Of a DNA stretch of 64,000 bases, positions 34,761-43,962 are shown one piece after another (position 1 is the stretch's first letter; every line of letters starts with the position of its first letter). The notes below the pieces were generated by a model, which worked only from the letters and a program-made list of their open reading frames with translations, was not told where the DNA came from and made no database searches. The translations under genes were made by a program, and so were the position numbers. Source of the stretch: Luteibacter yeojuensis (GTDB lineage Bacteria; Pseudomonadota; Gammaproteobacteria; Xanthomonadales; Rhodanobacteraceae); contig NZ_JZRB01000008.1 in the NCBI RefSeq assembly GCF_000964085.1, forward strand, positions 27,488 to 91,487, written 5' to 3'.

Positions 34761-34788
34761 TTGCAAATGCTTGCCGCGTCGTTAGACT
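34761..34788 (+). promoter_or_regulatory. Sigma70-like promoter for the tandem LprI-like gene
   Basis: TTGCAA (34761-34766), 16 bases, TAGACT (34783-34788) in an AT-rich patch. The same TAGACT -10 with 16-base spacing is seen at 17.2 kb. Confidence 0.5.
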
Positions 34789-34832
34789 GGCGTCCAGCTG
34801 ATACGAAAGCCGAAACGCACAAGGATCGTTAC

Positions 34833-35636
34833 ATGCCGCCTTACACGAGCCCCACTTCGTCAAAGTATTTCAGGGGCTGGTTGCGGCGCACTACAGTGGC
34901 AGGGCTGGTCATCGTCGTTTCGGTGGCGCAGGCCGATAGCCCTGTCACGACATCCCAGCAGTTGGCTATCAAGATCAGGCCTGGCTATCAACGCTGCGTC
35001 GATGCGTCAGCTGCGGATGCAGCGGCGCTGAGATCGTGCGCCAGCGATGAATTCGACTACCAGGATAAGAGGCTCAATACCGCTTACAAGTCCCTCATGG
35101 CTGCCGCTAGCGATGAATCCGACAGGGCGTCGCTGAAGGCGGAGGAGCGCACGTGGATCAGGCGAAAGGAATCCATATGCATCCCCACGGCTCCTGACTG
35201 TGCGATGACGCAAACGGCGATTCGCGCGACGGAACTTGAGCGCCGCCTGGCCGATCCTGTTTCTTACGGCGCAAAGCCACTTTCGGCTGGTCCGGATGTC
35301 CTTGGCCCCCACGCTCGCAATGGGATTCGTTCCTCTTACCAGGCCTGCGTCGATCGAAGCTTTGGCAATAACCCAAAAGTCGTCGCCTGCGCTGACGATG
35401 AACTCCAGTTTCAGGAGGAGCGGGTGGCACGAGCCTACGAGCGGGCTTTCGCTGCAGCGCCGGTTGCGAGCCAACGGAAGATGGCGGATGAGCAGGAGCG
35501 TTGGGCCGAAGGCTTGAAGACGCAGTGCGCGATCGGCGCCGATTCATCGCAATCGGAAGAAGTCGAGGCCGCAGGTTGCATGCTGCGGAGCACTGCGAAG
35601 CGCGCGAACGAGGTAGAGAAGCATTTGGCCAAGTAG
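34833..35636 (+). CDS. Exported tandem LprI-like (two DUF1311 domains) protein
   Basis: A 267-residue protein. The N terminus has a basic region then a hydrophobic core (RRTTVAGLVIVVSVAQA), consistent with a signal peptide or anchor ending near residue 34. Domain 1 (about 45-145): GYQRCVDASA, DEFDYQDKRLNTAYKSLMAA, LKAEERTWIRRKES. Domain 2 (about 165-267): SYQACVDRSF, DELQFQEERVARAYERAFAA, MADEQERWAEGLKTQC. Both keep the cysteine pattern of the single-domain protein at 31224. ATG at 34833 has AAGGA upstream. Codon use looks less GC-biased than the neighbours. Confidence 0.82.
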   Translation: MPPYTSPTSSKYFRGWLRRTTVAGLVIVVSVAQADSPVTTSQQLAIKIRPGYQRCVDASAADAAALRSCASDEFDYQDKRLNTAYKSLMAAASDESDRASLKAEERTWIRRKESICIPTAPDCAMTQTAIRATELERRLADPVSYGAKPLSAGPDVLGPHARNGIRSSYQACVDRSFGNNPKVVACADDELQFQEERVARAYERAFAAAPVASQRKMADEQERWAEGLKTQCAIGADSSQSEEVEAAGCMLRSTAKRANEVEKHLAK

Positions 35637-35699
35637 GGTCGCATCGTAGACCTAAGTCTCCCGCATTGACGCACCCACCGCGGTGCCCCGAAAGTAGGG

Positions 35700-35724
35700 C
35701 ATCGCGCGCGGGCGCGCCCCCACA
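35700..35724. repeat. Degenerate REP-like arm (family A, inverted)
   Basis: CATCGCGCGCGGGCGCGCCC followed by CCACA between the tandem LprI-like gene and the next gene; several mismatches to the core. Confidence 0.5.
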
Positions 35725-35746
35725 TGGGGTGGGGCGGGGGAAGCTC

Positions 35747-36352
35747 ATGAAGCAGGGATTTCGCAACGTCGCCATGGCCTGCCTGCTGGGCCTGGCCATG
35801 CCCTTGTTCGCCACATCGGTCGGGCCCATCCCGGCACCGCCGATCCCGCTGGGCCCCTGGGCCTTCCAGATGACGCCCGAGCAGGTCAAGGCCGATGCCA
35901 CCTATGGCCCGTACAAATCCTTCAGCAATGGCGACCTCGAGACGTACGCGGGTGATTTCGCGGGCAGGAAGGAGAACGTCCAGTTCTACTTCACCGATGG
36001 CAAGCTCGCGCGGATGATGGTGTCGCGCTACGAGGGCCCGGACCTTTCCGCCGCCGCGCGGGTCTTCGGCGATACGTGGCGCGTGCTGAGCGATATGTAC
36101 GGGCCCATGGAGCTGGCTTATCGAAGGGGCCAGCCGGCACCTGCCAAGGTGGATGTCGACTTCGTGGCGCGGACGGCCGAGGCATTTGCCGCGGATCACC
36201 AAAAGCCGCAGATGGCGCCACTCAAGCAGCCCGTGAACGCCTTCGTCTTCGTGAGCCTGCAAGCGAACACGATCCAAGGCCGTGTTCTCTACTTCGTCTC
36301 CGTAAACTACGAACCACCGCACATCGCCGCGGCCCCGCCGCCCGGGACTTGA
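35747..36352 (+). CDS. Uncharacterised exported protein
   Basis: A 201-residue protein with a signal peptide (MKQGFRNVAMACLLGLAMPL, cleavage near residue 23). The mature part starts with a proline-rich stretch and has WAFQMTPEQVKA and ENVQFYFTDGKLARMMV, a pattern seen in small periplasmic proteins that track structure such as ATPase-independent chaperones, but I do not recognise the family. No cysteines in the mature part. It precedes the acylase gene by 53 bases on the same strand. Confidence 0.7.
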   Translation: MKQGFRNVAMACLLGLAMPLFATSVGPIPAPPIPLGPWAFQMTPEQVKADATYGPYKSFSNGDLETYAGDFAGRKENVQFYFTDGKLARMMVSRYEGPDLSAAARVFGDTWRVLSDMYGPMELAYRRGQPAPAKVDVDFVARTAEAFAADHQKPQMAPLKQPVNAFVFVSLQANTIQGRVLYFVSVNYEPPHIAAAPPPGT

Positions 36353-36405
36353 CGCGCTCACGCCCCGAGCCGCTACGATCGGTAGTCCGTCAGGGGTTAC
36401 CGAAC

Positions 36406-38595
36406 ATGTCTGGATTCCACCGTTGCGCGCTGGCCGTGCTTTGCGCGTCGCTCCTTGCCCCGGCCGTGCATGCCGCCGACGCGGACGCCGCGCGCTGGAA
36501 GCGCGAAGCCGGGGCCACGTCGATCACCCGCGACGACTGGGGCATCGCCCATGTGCACGGCAAAACCGATGCGGATGCCGTGTTCGGCATGGCATACGCC
36601 CAGGCCGAGGACGACTTCAACCGCGTCGAGACCAATTACCTGGTGTCGCTGGGGCGGCTGTCCGAAGCGGAAGGGGAATCTGCGCTATGGAAGGACCTGC
36701 GCCAGAAGCTGTTCGTCGACGAGACCCAGCTGAAAGCGATGTACCGCCGCAGTCCGTCGTGGCTGAAGGCCTTGATGGATGCATGGGCCGATGGCCTGAA
36801 CTTCTACCTCGCCACGCACCCCGACGTGCACCCGCGCGTCATCACCCACTTCGAATCGTGGATGGCGCTGAGCTTCTCCGAGGGCAGCATCGGCGGCGAC
36901 ATCGAGCGCGTTTCCACGAAGGGCCTGCAGGCCTTCTACGGTAAGGACCCCGCTGGCGCCCTGGCCCAGGTCACGCCGCCGTCGAGCTGGTGGGAGCCCA
37001 CGGGGTCCAATGGCATCGCCATCGCGCCGAAGCTCACGGCCAACGGCCATGCGCTGCTGCTGATCAACCCGCATACCTCGTTCTTCTTCCGCTCCGAGCT
37101 GCAGATGTCGAGTGACGAAGGCCTGGATGCGTACGGGGCCGTGACGTGGGGCCAGTTCTTCATCTACCAGGGCTTCAACCAGCATATTGGGTGGATGCAC
37201 ACCTCGTCGGGTATCGACGTGGTGGACGAGTTCGCCGAGACGATCGTGAAGCAGGACGGCAAGCTGACCTACCGCTACGGCAAGGAGACGCGGCCCGTCA
37301 CCACGCGCGAGATCACAGTGAAGGTGAAGGGTGGCGGCGAGCGCCGCTTCACCACCTACGTCACGCACCACGGCCCCATCGTGGGCGAGAAGGCCGGCAA
37401 GTGGATCGCCTTCGCGCTGATGAACAAACCGCTGGAGGCCCTGCAGCAGAGCTGGCTGCGCACCAAGGCCAACGATTACAAGGCCTATATGAAAGTGGCC
37501 GAGCTCAAGGCCAACTCCTCGAACAACACCATCTACGCGGACGACAAGGGCAACATCGCCTACCTGCATCCGCAGTTCATCCCGAAGCGGGACGATCGCT
37601 TCGATTACACGAAGCCGGTGGATGGCAGCGACCCGACGAACGACTGGCAGGGCCTGTTGCCGCTGGACAAGGCGCCGCGCCTGTTCAACCCCGGCACGGG
37701 CTGGATCTTCAACACCAACGACTGGCCGTACTCGGCAGCGGGCCCCGACAGCCCGAAGCAGGCCGATTTCCCGAAGTACATGGATTCGGTGGGCGAGAAC
37801 CCCCGCGGCATCCACGCCACGCGCGTGCTGACAGGGCAGAAGGATTTCACCCAGGCGTCGTTGATCGCAACAGCGTTTGATGCCTACCTGCCGGCGTTTG
37901 AACGCCAGCTCCCCGTGCTCATCAAGGATTACGACGCGCTGCCCGCAAGCGACCCGCTGAAAACGAAACTGCGCGGGCCCATCGGCCTGCTGCGCGCGTG
38001 GGATTACCGCTGGGGCATCACCTCCATGCCCACGACGCTCGCCGTGTTCTGGGGCGACATCCTGTGGGACAAGGTGAGCAAGGACGATACGCAGGAAGGC
38101 CTCAGCATCTACGACATCATGGCCGAGAAGGCCGGCCCGCAGGCACGCCTGCAGGCGCTCGCCGATGCCGCCGACCGGCTGGAGAAGGATTTCGGCAGCT
38201 GGGGCGTGCCGTGGGGCGAAGTGAACCGCTACCAGCGCAACGACGCCGCCATCGCGCAGGTGTTCGACGATGCGAAGCCCAGCCTGCCCGTGCCGTTTAC
38301 CTCGTCGCGGTGGGGCTCGCTCGCCTCGTTCGGTGCACATCGCTGGCCGGGCACCAAGCGCTACTACGGCACCAGCGGCAACAGCTTCGTCGCCGTCGTG
38401 GAGTTCGGGCCGAAGGTCAGCGCCCGCGCCATCACCGCCGGTGGCGAAAGTGGCGACCCCGCATCGGCACATTTCAACGACGAAGCCGAGCGCTACACCA
38501 CGGGCAACCTGCGCAAGGTGTATTTCTGGCCCGAGGATCTCGAAGGCCACGTGGAACGCCACTACCACCCCGGTGACAAGGACCCGATGCGATGA
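36406..38595 (+). CDS. Penicillin acylase family Ntn-hydrolase
   Basis: A 729-residue precursor with a signal peptide (cleavage near VHA|ADA, about 24). These enzymes self-cleave into alpha and beta chains; the predicted beta-chain N-terminal nucleophile is Ser about 201 in [12 protein letters not shown]. Other family features are [39 protein letters not shown] and [12 protein letters not shown]. Substrates in the family include penicillins, acyl-homoserine lactones and other acylamides, and cannot be told apart here. ATG at 36406. It overlaps the amidohydrolase gene by 4 bases. Confidence 0.88.
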   Translation: MSGFHRCALAVLCASLLAPAVHAADADAARWKREAGATSITRDDWGIAHVHGKTDADAVFGMAYAQAEDDFNRVETNYLVSLGRLSEAEGESALWKDLRQKLFVDETQLKAMYRRSPSWLKALMDAWADGLNFYLATHPDVHPRVITHFESWMALSFSEGSIGGDIERVSTKGLQAFYGKDPAGALAQVTPPSSWWEPTGSNGIAIAPKLTANGHALLLINPHTSFFFRSELQMSSDEGLDAYGAVTWGQFFIYQGFNQHIGWMHTSSGIDVVDEFAETIVKQDGKLTYRYGKETRPVTTREITVKVKGGGERRFTTYVTHHGPIVGEKAGKWIAFALMNKPLEALQQSWLRTKANDYKAYMKVAELKANSSNNTIYADDKGNIAYLHPQFIPKRDDRFDYTKPVDGSDPTNDWQGLLPLDKAPRLFNPGTGWIFNTNDWPYSAAGPDSPKQADFPKYMDSVGENPRGIHATRVLTGQKDFTQASLIATAFDAYLPAFERQLPVLIKDYDALPASDPLKTKLRGPIGLLRAWDYRWGITSMPTTLAVFWGDILWDKVSKDDTQEGLSIYDIMAEKAGPQARLQALADAADRLEKDFGSWGVPWGEVNRYQRNDAAIAQVFDDAKPSLPVPFTSSRWGSLASFGAHRWPGTKRYYGTSGNSFVAVVEFGPKVSARAITAGGESGDPASAHFNDEAERYTTGNLRKVYFWPEDLEGHVERHYHPGDKDPMR

Positions 38596-39899
38596 AGACC
38601 ACCTGGCTTGCCCTGGCCCTCGGCCTGGCCGCCGCGACGGCCGCGACGGCCACCCACGCCGACGACCTTCCGAAGCCCGCCGACCACGCTGTGCTGCTGA
38701 AGGCCGATCGGGTTTTCGATGCGCGCGACGAACAGGCCCACGCGGGCTGGGTGGTACTGGTGCAGGGCGACAAGATCGCCGCGGTGGGCCCGGAAGGACA
38801 GGTGGCCGCGCCCGCCGGTACCGAGACGCTCACGTTCCCCGGCATGACACTGCTGCCGGGCCTCATCGACGCGCACTCGCACATTTTCCTGCACCCCTAC
38901 AACGAAACCCTGTGGAACGACCAGGTGCTCAAGGAGACGCTGGCCTTCCGCACGGTGGAAGCGGTGAAGCACGCACGCGACACGCTGATGGCGGGCTACA
39001 CCGCGCTGCGCGACCTCGGCACCGAAGGCGCGGGCTACGCGGACGTCGATGTGCAGAAGGCCATCAACACCGGCCTCATCCCCGGCCCGCACCTGTTCGT
39101 CGCGACGCGCGCCACCGTGGCGGCGCACTGCTATGGCCCTGGCCCGCTCGGTTTCCGCGAGGACATGGACCTGCCGCAGGGCGCGATTCCCGTCAGCGGC
39201 GTGGCGCAGATGGTCGACGCCGTCCGCGACCAGGCCGCGCACGGTGCCGACTGGATCAAGCTCTATGCCGACTACCACTGCGGCAAGGCCAAGGGTTCCT
39301 CGCCCACGCTCACGCAGGAAGAATTGAATGCGGCAGTGGAAGTCGCGCATTCGCTGAACCTTCCCGTGGCCGTGCATTCGAGCACGGCCGAAGGCATGCG
39401 CCGTTCCGTCATGGCTGGCGTCGACACCATCGAACACGGCTACGACGGCACGCCGGACGTCTTCGCCTTGATGAAGAAACACAACGTGGCCTACATGCCC
39501 ACGCTGGAAGCCAGCGCCGCCTATGCGGAGTACTTCAGCGGCTGGAAGCCGGGCATGCCACCGAACGAGGCCATGAAAACCTCGGAAACCGCGTTTAAAC
39601 GCGCCATGGGGGCGGGCGTCACCATCGGCGCCGGCAGCGACGTCGGTGTGTTCACCCACGGCACCAACTACAAGGAACTGGAGTGGATGGTCCGCGACGG
39701 CATGACGCCGGCGAAGGCCCTGCTCGCCGCCACGGCCGTCGACGCGAAAGTGCTGCGCCAGGAGGACCACATCGGCCAGCTGAAACCCGGCCTCGACGCC
39801 GACATCATCGCCGTGCCGGGCGACCCGACGAAAGACATCTCGGTACTGTCGAACGTGCCTTTCGTCATGAAGGGCGGCGCGATCTACAAAAAGCCGTGA
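38592..39899 (+). CDS. Exported amidohydrolase family protein
   Basis: A 435-residue protein with a signal peptide (about 1-24, ending THA|DDL). The metal site begins with [13 protein letters not shown] (HxH, about 95-107); later [10 protein letters not shown] and IEHGYDG supply the other His ligands, and GAGSDVG the catalytic Asp. This is the imidazolonepropionase/Xaa-Pro-dipeptidase-like group of metal-dependent hydrolases. ATGA coupling to the acylase gene suggests that the two act on the same class of compound. Confidence 0.88.
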   Translation: MKTTWLALALGLAAATAATATHADDLPKPADHAVLLKADRVFDARDEQAHAGWVVLVQGDKIAAVGPEGQVAAPAGTETLTFPGMTLLPGLIDAHSHIFLHPYNETLWNDQVLKETLAFRTVEAVKHARDTLMAGYTALRDLGTEGAGYADVDVQKAINTGLIPGPHLFVATRATVAAHCYGPGPLGFREDMDLPQGAIPVSGVAQMVDAVRDQAAHGADWIKLYADYHCGKAKGSSPTLTQEELNAAVEVAHSLNLPVAVHSSTAEGMRRSVMAGVDTIEHGYDGTPDVFALMKKHNVAYMPTLEASAAYAEYFSGWKPGMPPNEAMKTSETAFKRAMGAGVTIGAGSDVGVFTHGTNYKELEWMVRDGMTPAKALLAATAVDAKVLRQEDHIGQLKPGLDADIIAVPGDPTKDISVLSNVPFVMKGGAIYKKP

Positions 39900-39911
39900 T
39901 CGCACCTCACC

Positions 39912-39957
39912 TGTAGGAGCGCGCTTGCGCGCGATCGCGCGCAAGCGCGCTCCCACA
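39912..39957. repeat. REP-like back-to-back palindrome (family A)
   Basis: Two family A arms meet with almost no spacer: TGTAGGAGCGCGCTTGCGCG then CGAT and the inverted copy to 39957. The near-perfect 46-base palindrome lies between convergent genes and can form a very stable cruciform or hairpin. Confidence 0.88.
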
Positions 39958-39975
39958 AGAGGGCACACATAGCCG

Positions 39976-40956
39976 TCAGGCGATGCGAACGCCTGTCTGC
40001 TGCTCGCTCAGCTCCCACAGCGCATCGGCTGCATCGGGATCCACTGCGTACGGCCGCACGCCGTGCAGGTGGCGCAGGTCGGCCGCTTCCAGCGTCGCGT
40101 CGTCGAGGATCGGTGCGACATCGCAATCCTCGAGATACAGGCCACCCTTGCCATCGAGCAGCGCGCTCGTCGCCGCCCATGCGCTCGTGGCCGCGCCTTG
40201 CGCCACGCTTTTCATGCCGCGCTCGAGGTCGACCACCGGCTTGCCCTCGTCGTCGATGGCGCCGAACTTCTTCATCTCATCCACGCTCATGTAGCGCGCC
40301 AGGTCGGTGACGATGGCACCCGGGTGCAGTGAGAACGCGCGGATGCCATCGGCCTTGCCGCGCGTGTCCACGCCGATGGCGAAGAGGATATTCGCTGTCT
40401 TCGACTGGCCGTACGACAGCCACGGGTCGTACTCGCGGCGCTCGAAATGCGGGTCGTCGAACACCACGGGCGAATAGCGGTGGCCGCGCGACGACACCGA
40501 GATCACGCGGGCGCCATTGGCGCGCTTCAACGCCGGCCACAGCCGCGCCGCGAGCTGGTAATGCCCGAGATGGTTGGTGGCGAACTGGCGCTCGAAGCCG
40601 CGCGCATCGCGTTCCAGCGGGCAGGCCATCACGCCCGCGTTGTTGATGAGGATGTGCAGCGGGCCGCCGCGGCCGACGACCTCGGCGGCGAAGGCGTCGA
40701 TGCTGGCCGGGTCGGCGAGGTCCATGGGCAGCACTTCGATGCCGGCTTCGCCGTCCAGCGCCTTCGCGGCCTTGGCCATGTCGCGGGCCGGGATGATGAC
40801 ATGGGCGCCGGCGTCGCGCAGGCCGCGGGCGGTCTCCAGGCCGAGGCCGGCGTAGCCGCCGGTCACCACGGCGGTCTTGCCGGTGAGATCGATGCCGGCG
40901 AGTGCCTCGGCGGCGGTGGTGGCGGCGCCGAGGCCGGAGGGCAGGGGGTGTTGCAT
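39976..40956 (-). CDS. Short-chain dehydrogenase/reductase
   Basis: A 326-residue NAD(P)-dependent SDR, probably acting on a small alcohol or ketone. Cofactor motif TGGYAGLG (TGxxxGxG, about 33-40), NNAG (about 105-108), catalytic Ser region VISVSSRGHR and YGQSK (YxxxK). The extended C terminus resembles the retinol-dehydrogenase-like/WWOX-type SDRs. ATG at 40956; the longer open frame is a shadow of the AraC gene. Divergent from that regulator, which probably controls it. Confidence 0.9.
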   Translation of the reverse strand: MQHPLPSGLGAATTAAEALAGIDLTGKTAVVTGGYAGLGLETARGLRDAGAHVIIPARDMAKAAKALDGEAGIEVLPMDLADPASIDAFAAEVVGRGGPLHILINNAGVMACPLERDARGFERQFATNHLGHYQLAARLWPALKRANGARVISVSSRGHRYSPVVFDDPHFERREYDPWLSYGQSKTANILFAIGVDTRGKADGIRAFSLHPGAIVTDLARYMSVDEMKKFGAIDDEGKPVVDLERGMKSVAQGAATSAWAATSALLDGKGGLYLEDCDVAPILDDATLEAADLRHLHGVRPYAVDPDAADALWELSEQQTGVRIA

Positions 40957-41014
40957 GGGGAAGGCTCCAGGGTGGGGTGCCTTACCAAGGTAGAGTCGGC
41001 AGCCCGGACGATGA

Positions 41015-41965
41015 ATGCTTGAAAGTTCGCCATGCATGCTCAATCGTACGGATATGGCTGACGACCCCATTTCTGAGATCCTGCGCCTCGCCGAGTTCGA
41101 GTCGGTGATGTCCGGCGGCTTCACCGTGGGCGGCGACTGGGCCGTGCGCTTCCCGCCGCCCGACAAACTCAAGTTCTTCGCCGTGGCGCGCGGCCGCGTC
41201 GTCATGCGCATCGACGGCGAGCCCCGTGACATCGTGATGGGCGAGGGCGATGTCATCCTCGTCTCGGCCGGCCGCTCGTTCGTGCTGGCAAGCGATCCCG
41301 ACCTGCCCGCGCGTTTCGCCAGCGAGTTCGCGTGGCACGGGCCCGAGCGCCTCGTGGCGTTCAACGACGGCACCGATACCTTGCAGATCGGCGGCCACGT
41401 GCGGGTCCACCCGGCGTACGAAGCCATGCTGCTCGCCGCGCTGCCGCCCTGGATCCACATCGCGGGCAACACGCCCGAAGCCACGACCATGCGCTGGCTC
41501 ATCGACCAGATGGTGAAAGAGAGCCAGCAGGCGCTGCCCGGCGCGGGCATCGCGCAGGCCCAGCTCGCGCACCTGCTTTTCGTGCAGGTGCTCCGCGCAC
41601 ACATGGCCACGGGCGACGTGCTGCCGCCGGGCTGGCTGCGCGCCGTGGCCGACCCAAGGCTCGCGCCCGTGTTGCGCCAGGTGCATGCGGCGCCCGGCCG
41701 CGACTGGCGCCTCGACGAGATGGCCCGGCTCGCCGCGATGTCGCGAACGGTGTTCGCGGGCCACTTCCGCAAAGTGGCCGGTACCGCGCCGCTCACCTAC
41801 GTCACCGAATGGCGCATGCGCCTGGCCTGCCAGGCATTGCATCGCGGCAGCGTGCCCGTGGCGACGCTGGCCCGCGACCTGGGCTACGGCTCGGAAAGTG
41901 CCTTCAGCCATGCGTTCAAGCGCGTGGTGGGCGTTTCGCCTGCACGCTACGCGCCGGCTGCGTGA
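41015..41965 (+). CDS. AraC family transcriptional regulator
   Basis: A 316-residue regulator. An N-terminal cupin-like sensor (about 20-200: FFAVARGRVVMRIDGE, MGEGDVILVSAG) is followed by a C-terminal AraC double helix-turn-helix (about 215-312: WRLDEMARLAAMSRTVFAGHF and VPVATLARDLGYGSESAFSHAF, ending GVSPARYA). In-frame ATGs at 41015, 41036 and 41054 are all possible starts; none has a strong ribosome site. It likely controls the divergent SDR gene from the short gap between them. Confidence 0.9.
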   Translation: MLESSPCMLNRTDMADDPISEILRLAEFESVMSGGFTVGGDWAVRFPPPDKLKFFAVARGRVVMRIDGEPRDIVMGEGDVILVSAGRSFVLASDPDLPARFASEFAWHGPERLVAFNDGTDTLQIGGHVRVHPAYEAMLLAALPPWIHIAGNTPEATTMRWLIDQMVKESQQALPGAGIAQAQLAHLLFVQVLRAHMATGDVLPPGWLRAVADPRLAPVLRQVHAAPGRDWRLDEMARLAAMSRTVFAGHFRKVAGTAPLTYVTEWRMRLACQALHRGSVPVATLARDLGYGSESAFSHAFKRVVGVSPARYAPAA

Positions 41966-42022
41966 CGCGCGCAGGGGCGCCGGGCATACTCGCCGCAACA
42001 TCGATCAGGGCAGGGTAGGGGC

Positions 42023-42847
42023 ATGACGGAAGGCCGCAAGATCTGGGTGGGCCGCGACGGCCAGCGCTTCGGGCCGTATGACGAAACCACGCTGCGCGCG
42101 TGGGTCGCCGAGGGCAAGGTGGAAGCCACCGCGATGGGCTGGGCCGAGGGCATGCCCGACTGGCAGCCGCTGCACGTGATGCTGGGTATCGCCGTGCCCC
42201 CGCCGATGGCGGGCAGGCCCATGCCGCCGACCATGCCTATGACAGGCCCGGTGGCCGGGCCGTTGCACGGCGAACTACCGCCACCGCCCGATATCCCCTG
42301 GTTCGTCATCTTCCTCGTCGACCTGTTCGCGGGCGGCCTGATGGGCATCGTGTGGCAGTTCCTGCAGTCGGCGTGGGTCAAGAAGATCGACCCCACCAGC
42401 AAGGCCACGGTGTGGCTTGTGGTGTCGCTGTGCCTGCTGCCCCTCGGCTGGTTCCTGATGATGGGCATGGCGCTGAACCTTTCGACCGATGGCCGCCCCG
42501 ACGTCGCCGCCGTGGCCGGCATGATGAGTTACTTCAGTTTCTTCGGGCTGGCCGTGCTGGCCTCGTTCGTGATCCGCATCGTCGGCTACTTCGCCATGGC
42601 CCGCTCCCTGCGCGAGGTGCTGCCCCGATACGGCCTGGTGCCCGAGATCGGCGGCGTCACCCTGTTCTTCTTCTCGGTGTATTACCTGCAGGGCCAGCTG
42701 AGCTGGGTGGCGCGCTGGCGGCAGACGGGGCAGGTGGCGCCGCCGGCGCCACGCAACGTGTTCTGGATCATCTTCGCGGCGTGCTTCGCACTCATGCTGC
42801 TGTTTTTCGCCACCATCGTGATGGTGCTCATGGCCCACGGCCAGTAA
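42023..42847 (+). CDS. Membrane protein with N-terminal GYF_2 (DUF4339) domain
   Basis: A 274-residue protein. Residues 5-55 are a GYF_2/DUF4339 domain (WVGRDGQRFGPYDETTLRAW, then MGWAEGMPDWQPL), followed by a proline-rich linker (about 58-92) and four predicted membrane helices (about 95-115, 130-150, 165-190, 245-270). GYF_2 domains usually bind proline-rich peptides. Function unknown. The C-terminal part is repeated in the truncated copy just downstream. Confidence 0.82.
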   Translation: MTEGRKIWVGRDGQRFGPYDETTLRAWVAEGKVEATAMGWAEGMPDWQPLHVMLGIAVPPPMAGRPMPPTMPMTGPVAGPLHGELPPPPDIPWFVIFLVDLFAGGLMGIVWQFLQSAWVKKIDPTSKATVWLVVSLCLLPLGWFLMMGMALNLSTDGRPDVAAVAGMMSYFSFFGLAVLASFVIRIVGYFAMARSLREVLPRYGLVPEIGGVTLFFFSVYYLQGQLSWVARWRQTGQVAPPAPRNVFWIIFAACFALMLLFFATIVMVLMAHGQ

Positions 42848-42861
42848 CGATCTCTCACTAC

Positions 42862-43245
42862 AGCGGCTTCCGCGTGGTCTTCGCCGATAGCCCGCATGTA
42901 ACGACGGGGGGCATCCACAGCCGGCTCGCCACGCTTGCCGCGGCCATGCTCGTCGTCATCCTCTTCCGCTACATGGCCGTTTTTTCCATGGCCCGTTCCA
43001 TGAAGGCCCGGCTGCCCGCTTACGGGGTCAGCCCACGGATCAGCAACGTGACGCTGGTTTTCTTTACGCATTACTACCTGCAGGCCCAGATGACCTGGCT
43101 GGCGAAATGGCAGAAAACCGGCCAGGTGGAGCCGGCCGTGCAGGGCGCCGGCGCGTGGGTGGCAAGCGCCACGGTCTGCCTGGTGACCTTCGTCGCGGCG
43201 TGGCTGTTCCATCCCCTCGCGTTCCTGCATATCCGCTGGCTATAG
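42862..43245 (+). pseudogene. Truncated tandem copy of the GYF_2 membrane protein
   Basis: The open frame ending at 43245 encodes a sequence matching the C-terminal half of the preceding protein: FSMARSMKARLPAYGVSPRI versus FAMARSLREVLPRYGLVPEI, and HYYLQAQMTWLAKWQKTGQV versus YYLQGQLSWVARWRQTGQV. The GYF_2 domain, linker and first helix or two are missing. A shortened protein of 99 residues could start at ATG 42946, but without a convincing ribosome site. I read it as a decaying duplicate. The left boundary is approximate. Confidence 0.72.
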
Positions 43246-43287
43246 GGCCGAAAGGGCGCCGCAAGGCGCCCGGGCCACGATTCCGGC

Positions 43288-43293
43288 TACAAT
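43288..43293 (+). promoter_or_regulatory. Probable -10 box for gmk
   Basis: GGCTACAAT, a good extended -10 (TACAAT) about 52 bases before the gmk ATG. I see no good -35. It would allow gmk and the coupled mla genes to be transcribed separately from the upstream fragment. Confidence 0.4.
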
Positions 43294-43344
43294 CCCGCTT
43301 TGCGTGACGGGAATAGCCATGACCCCACAACGAGATCCCCACGG

Positions 43345-43962
43345 ATGAGCGACGGCACCCTGTTCGTGGTGGCCGCGCCCTCCGGTGCGGGCAAGTCCAC
43401 GCTGGTCAATGCGCTGCTCGAGCGCGAACCGCAGATCTCCCTGTCCGTGTCCCACACCACGCGGCCGCCCCGCGTGGGCGAGCAGTATGGCCGGCACTAT
43501 TTCTTCGTCGAGCGCCCCGATTTCGAGCGCGAGATCGCCGAGGGCATCTTCCTCGAGCACGCCGAAGTGCATGGCAACCTCTACGGCACCTCGCGTACCG
43601 TGGTCGAAGGCAAGCTCACGGCCGGTGGCGACGTGCTGCTGGAGATCGACTGGCAGGGCGCCCGCCAGGTGCGCAAGGGCAAGCCCGATTGCGTCAGCGT
43701 CTTCATCCTGCCGCCCTCGCGCCCGGAACTCGAGCGCCGCCTGCGTGGCCGCGGGTCCGACGCGCCGGAAGTCATCGAGCGCCGCCTGTTCAACTCCCGC
43801 GAAGAAATCGCCCACGCCCATGAGTTCGACTACATCATCGTGAACGATCGCTTCGAAGACGCGCTGGCCGACCTGCAAGCCATCGTCCGTGCCGTGCGCC
43901 TGCGCAGCGCGTGGGCGTGCAAGCGCCACGAGGCCCTCATCGAGGAACTGCTCGCCCCATGA
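43345..43962 (+). CDS. gmk: Guanylate kinase
   Basis: A 205-residue enzyme phosphorylating GMP to GDP. P-loop APSGAGKST (about 11-19), SVSHTTRPPRVGEQYGRHY (GMP-binding) and LLEIDWQGARQV are diagnostic. ATG at 43345; a longer frame from 43300 is possible but unlike the family N terminus. The usual downstream neighbour rpoZ is absent here; instead the stop overlaps mlaF (ATGA). Confidence 0.96.
   Translation: MSDGTLFVVAAPSGAGKSTLVNALLEREPQISLSVSHTTRPPRVGEQYGRHYFFVERPDFEREIAEGIFLEHAEVHGNLYGTSRTVVEGKLTAGGDVLLEIDWQGARQVRKGKPDCVSVFILPPSRPELERRLRGRGSDAPEVIERRLFNSREEIAHAHEFDYIIVNDRFEDALADLQAIVRAVRLRSAWACKRHEALIEELLAP

Noticed and set aside
42100..43245. A 381-codon open frame as a single gene
   Set aside because: Its first part is an out-of-frame reading of the GYF_2 gene; only the part after 42862 shows homology.
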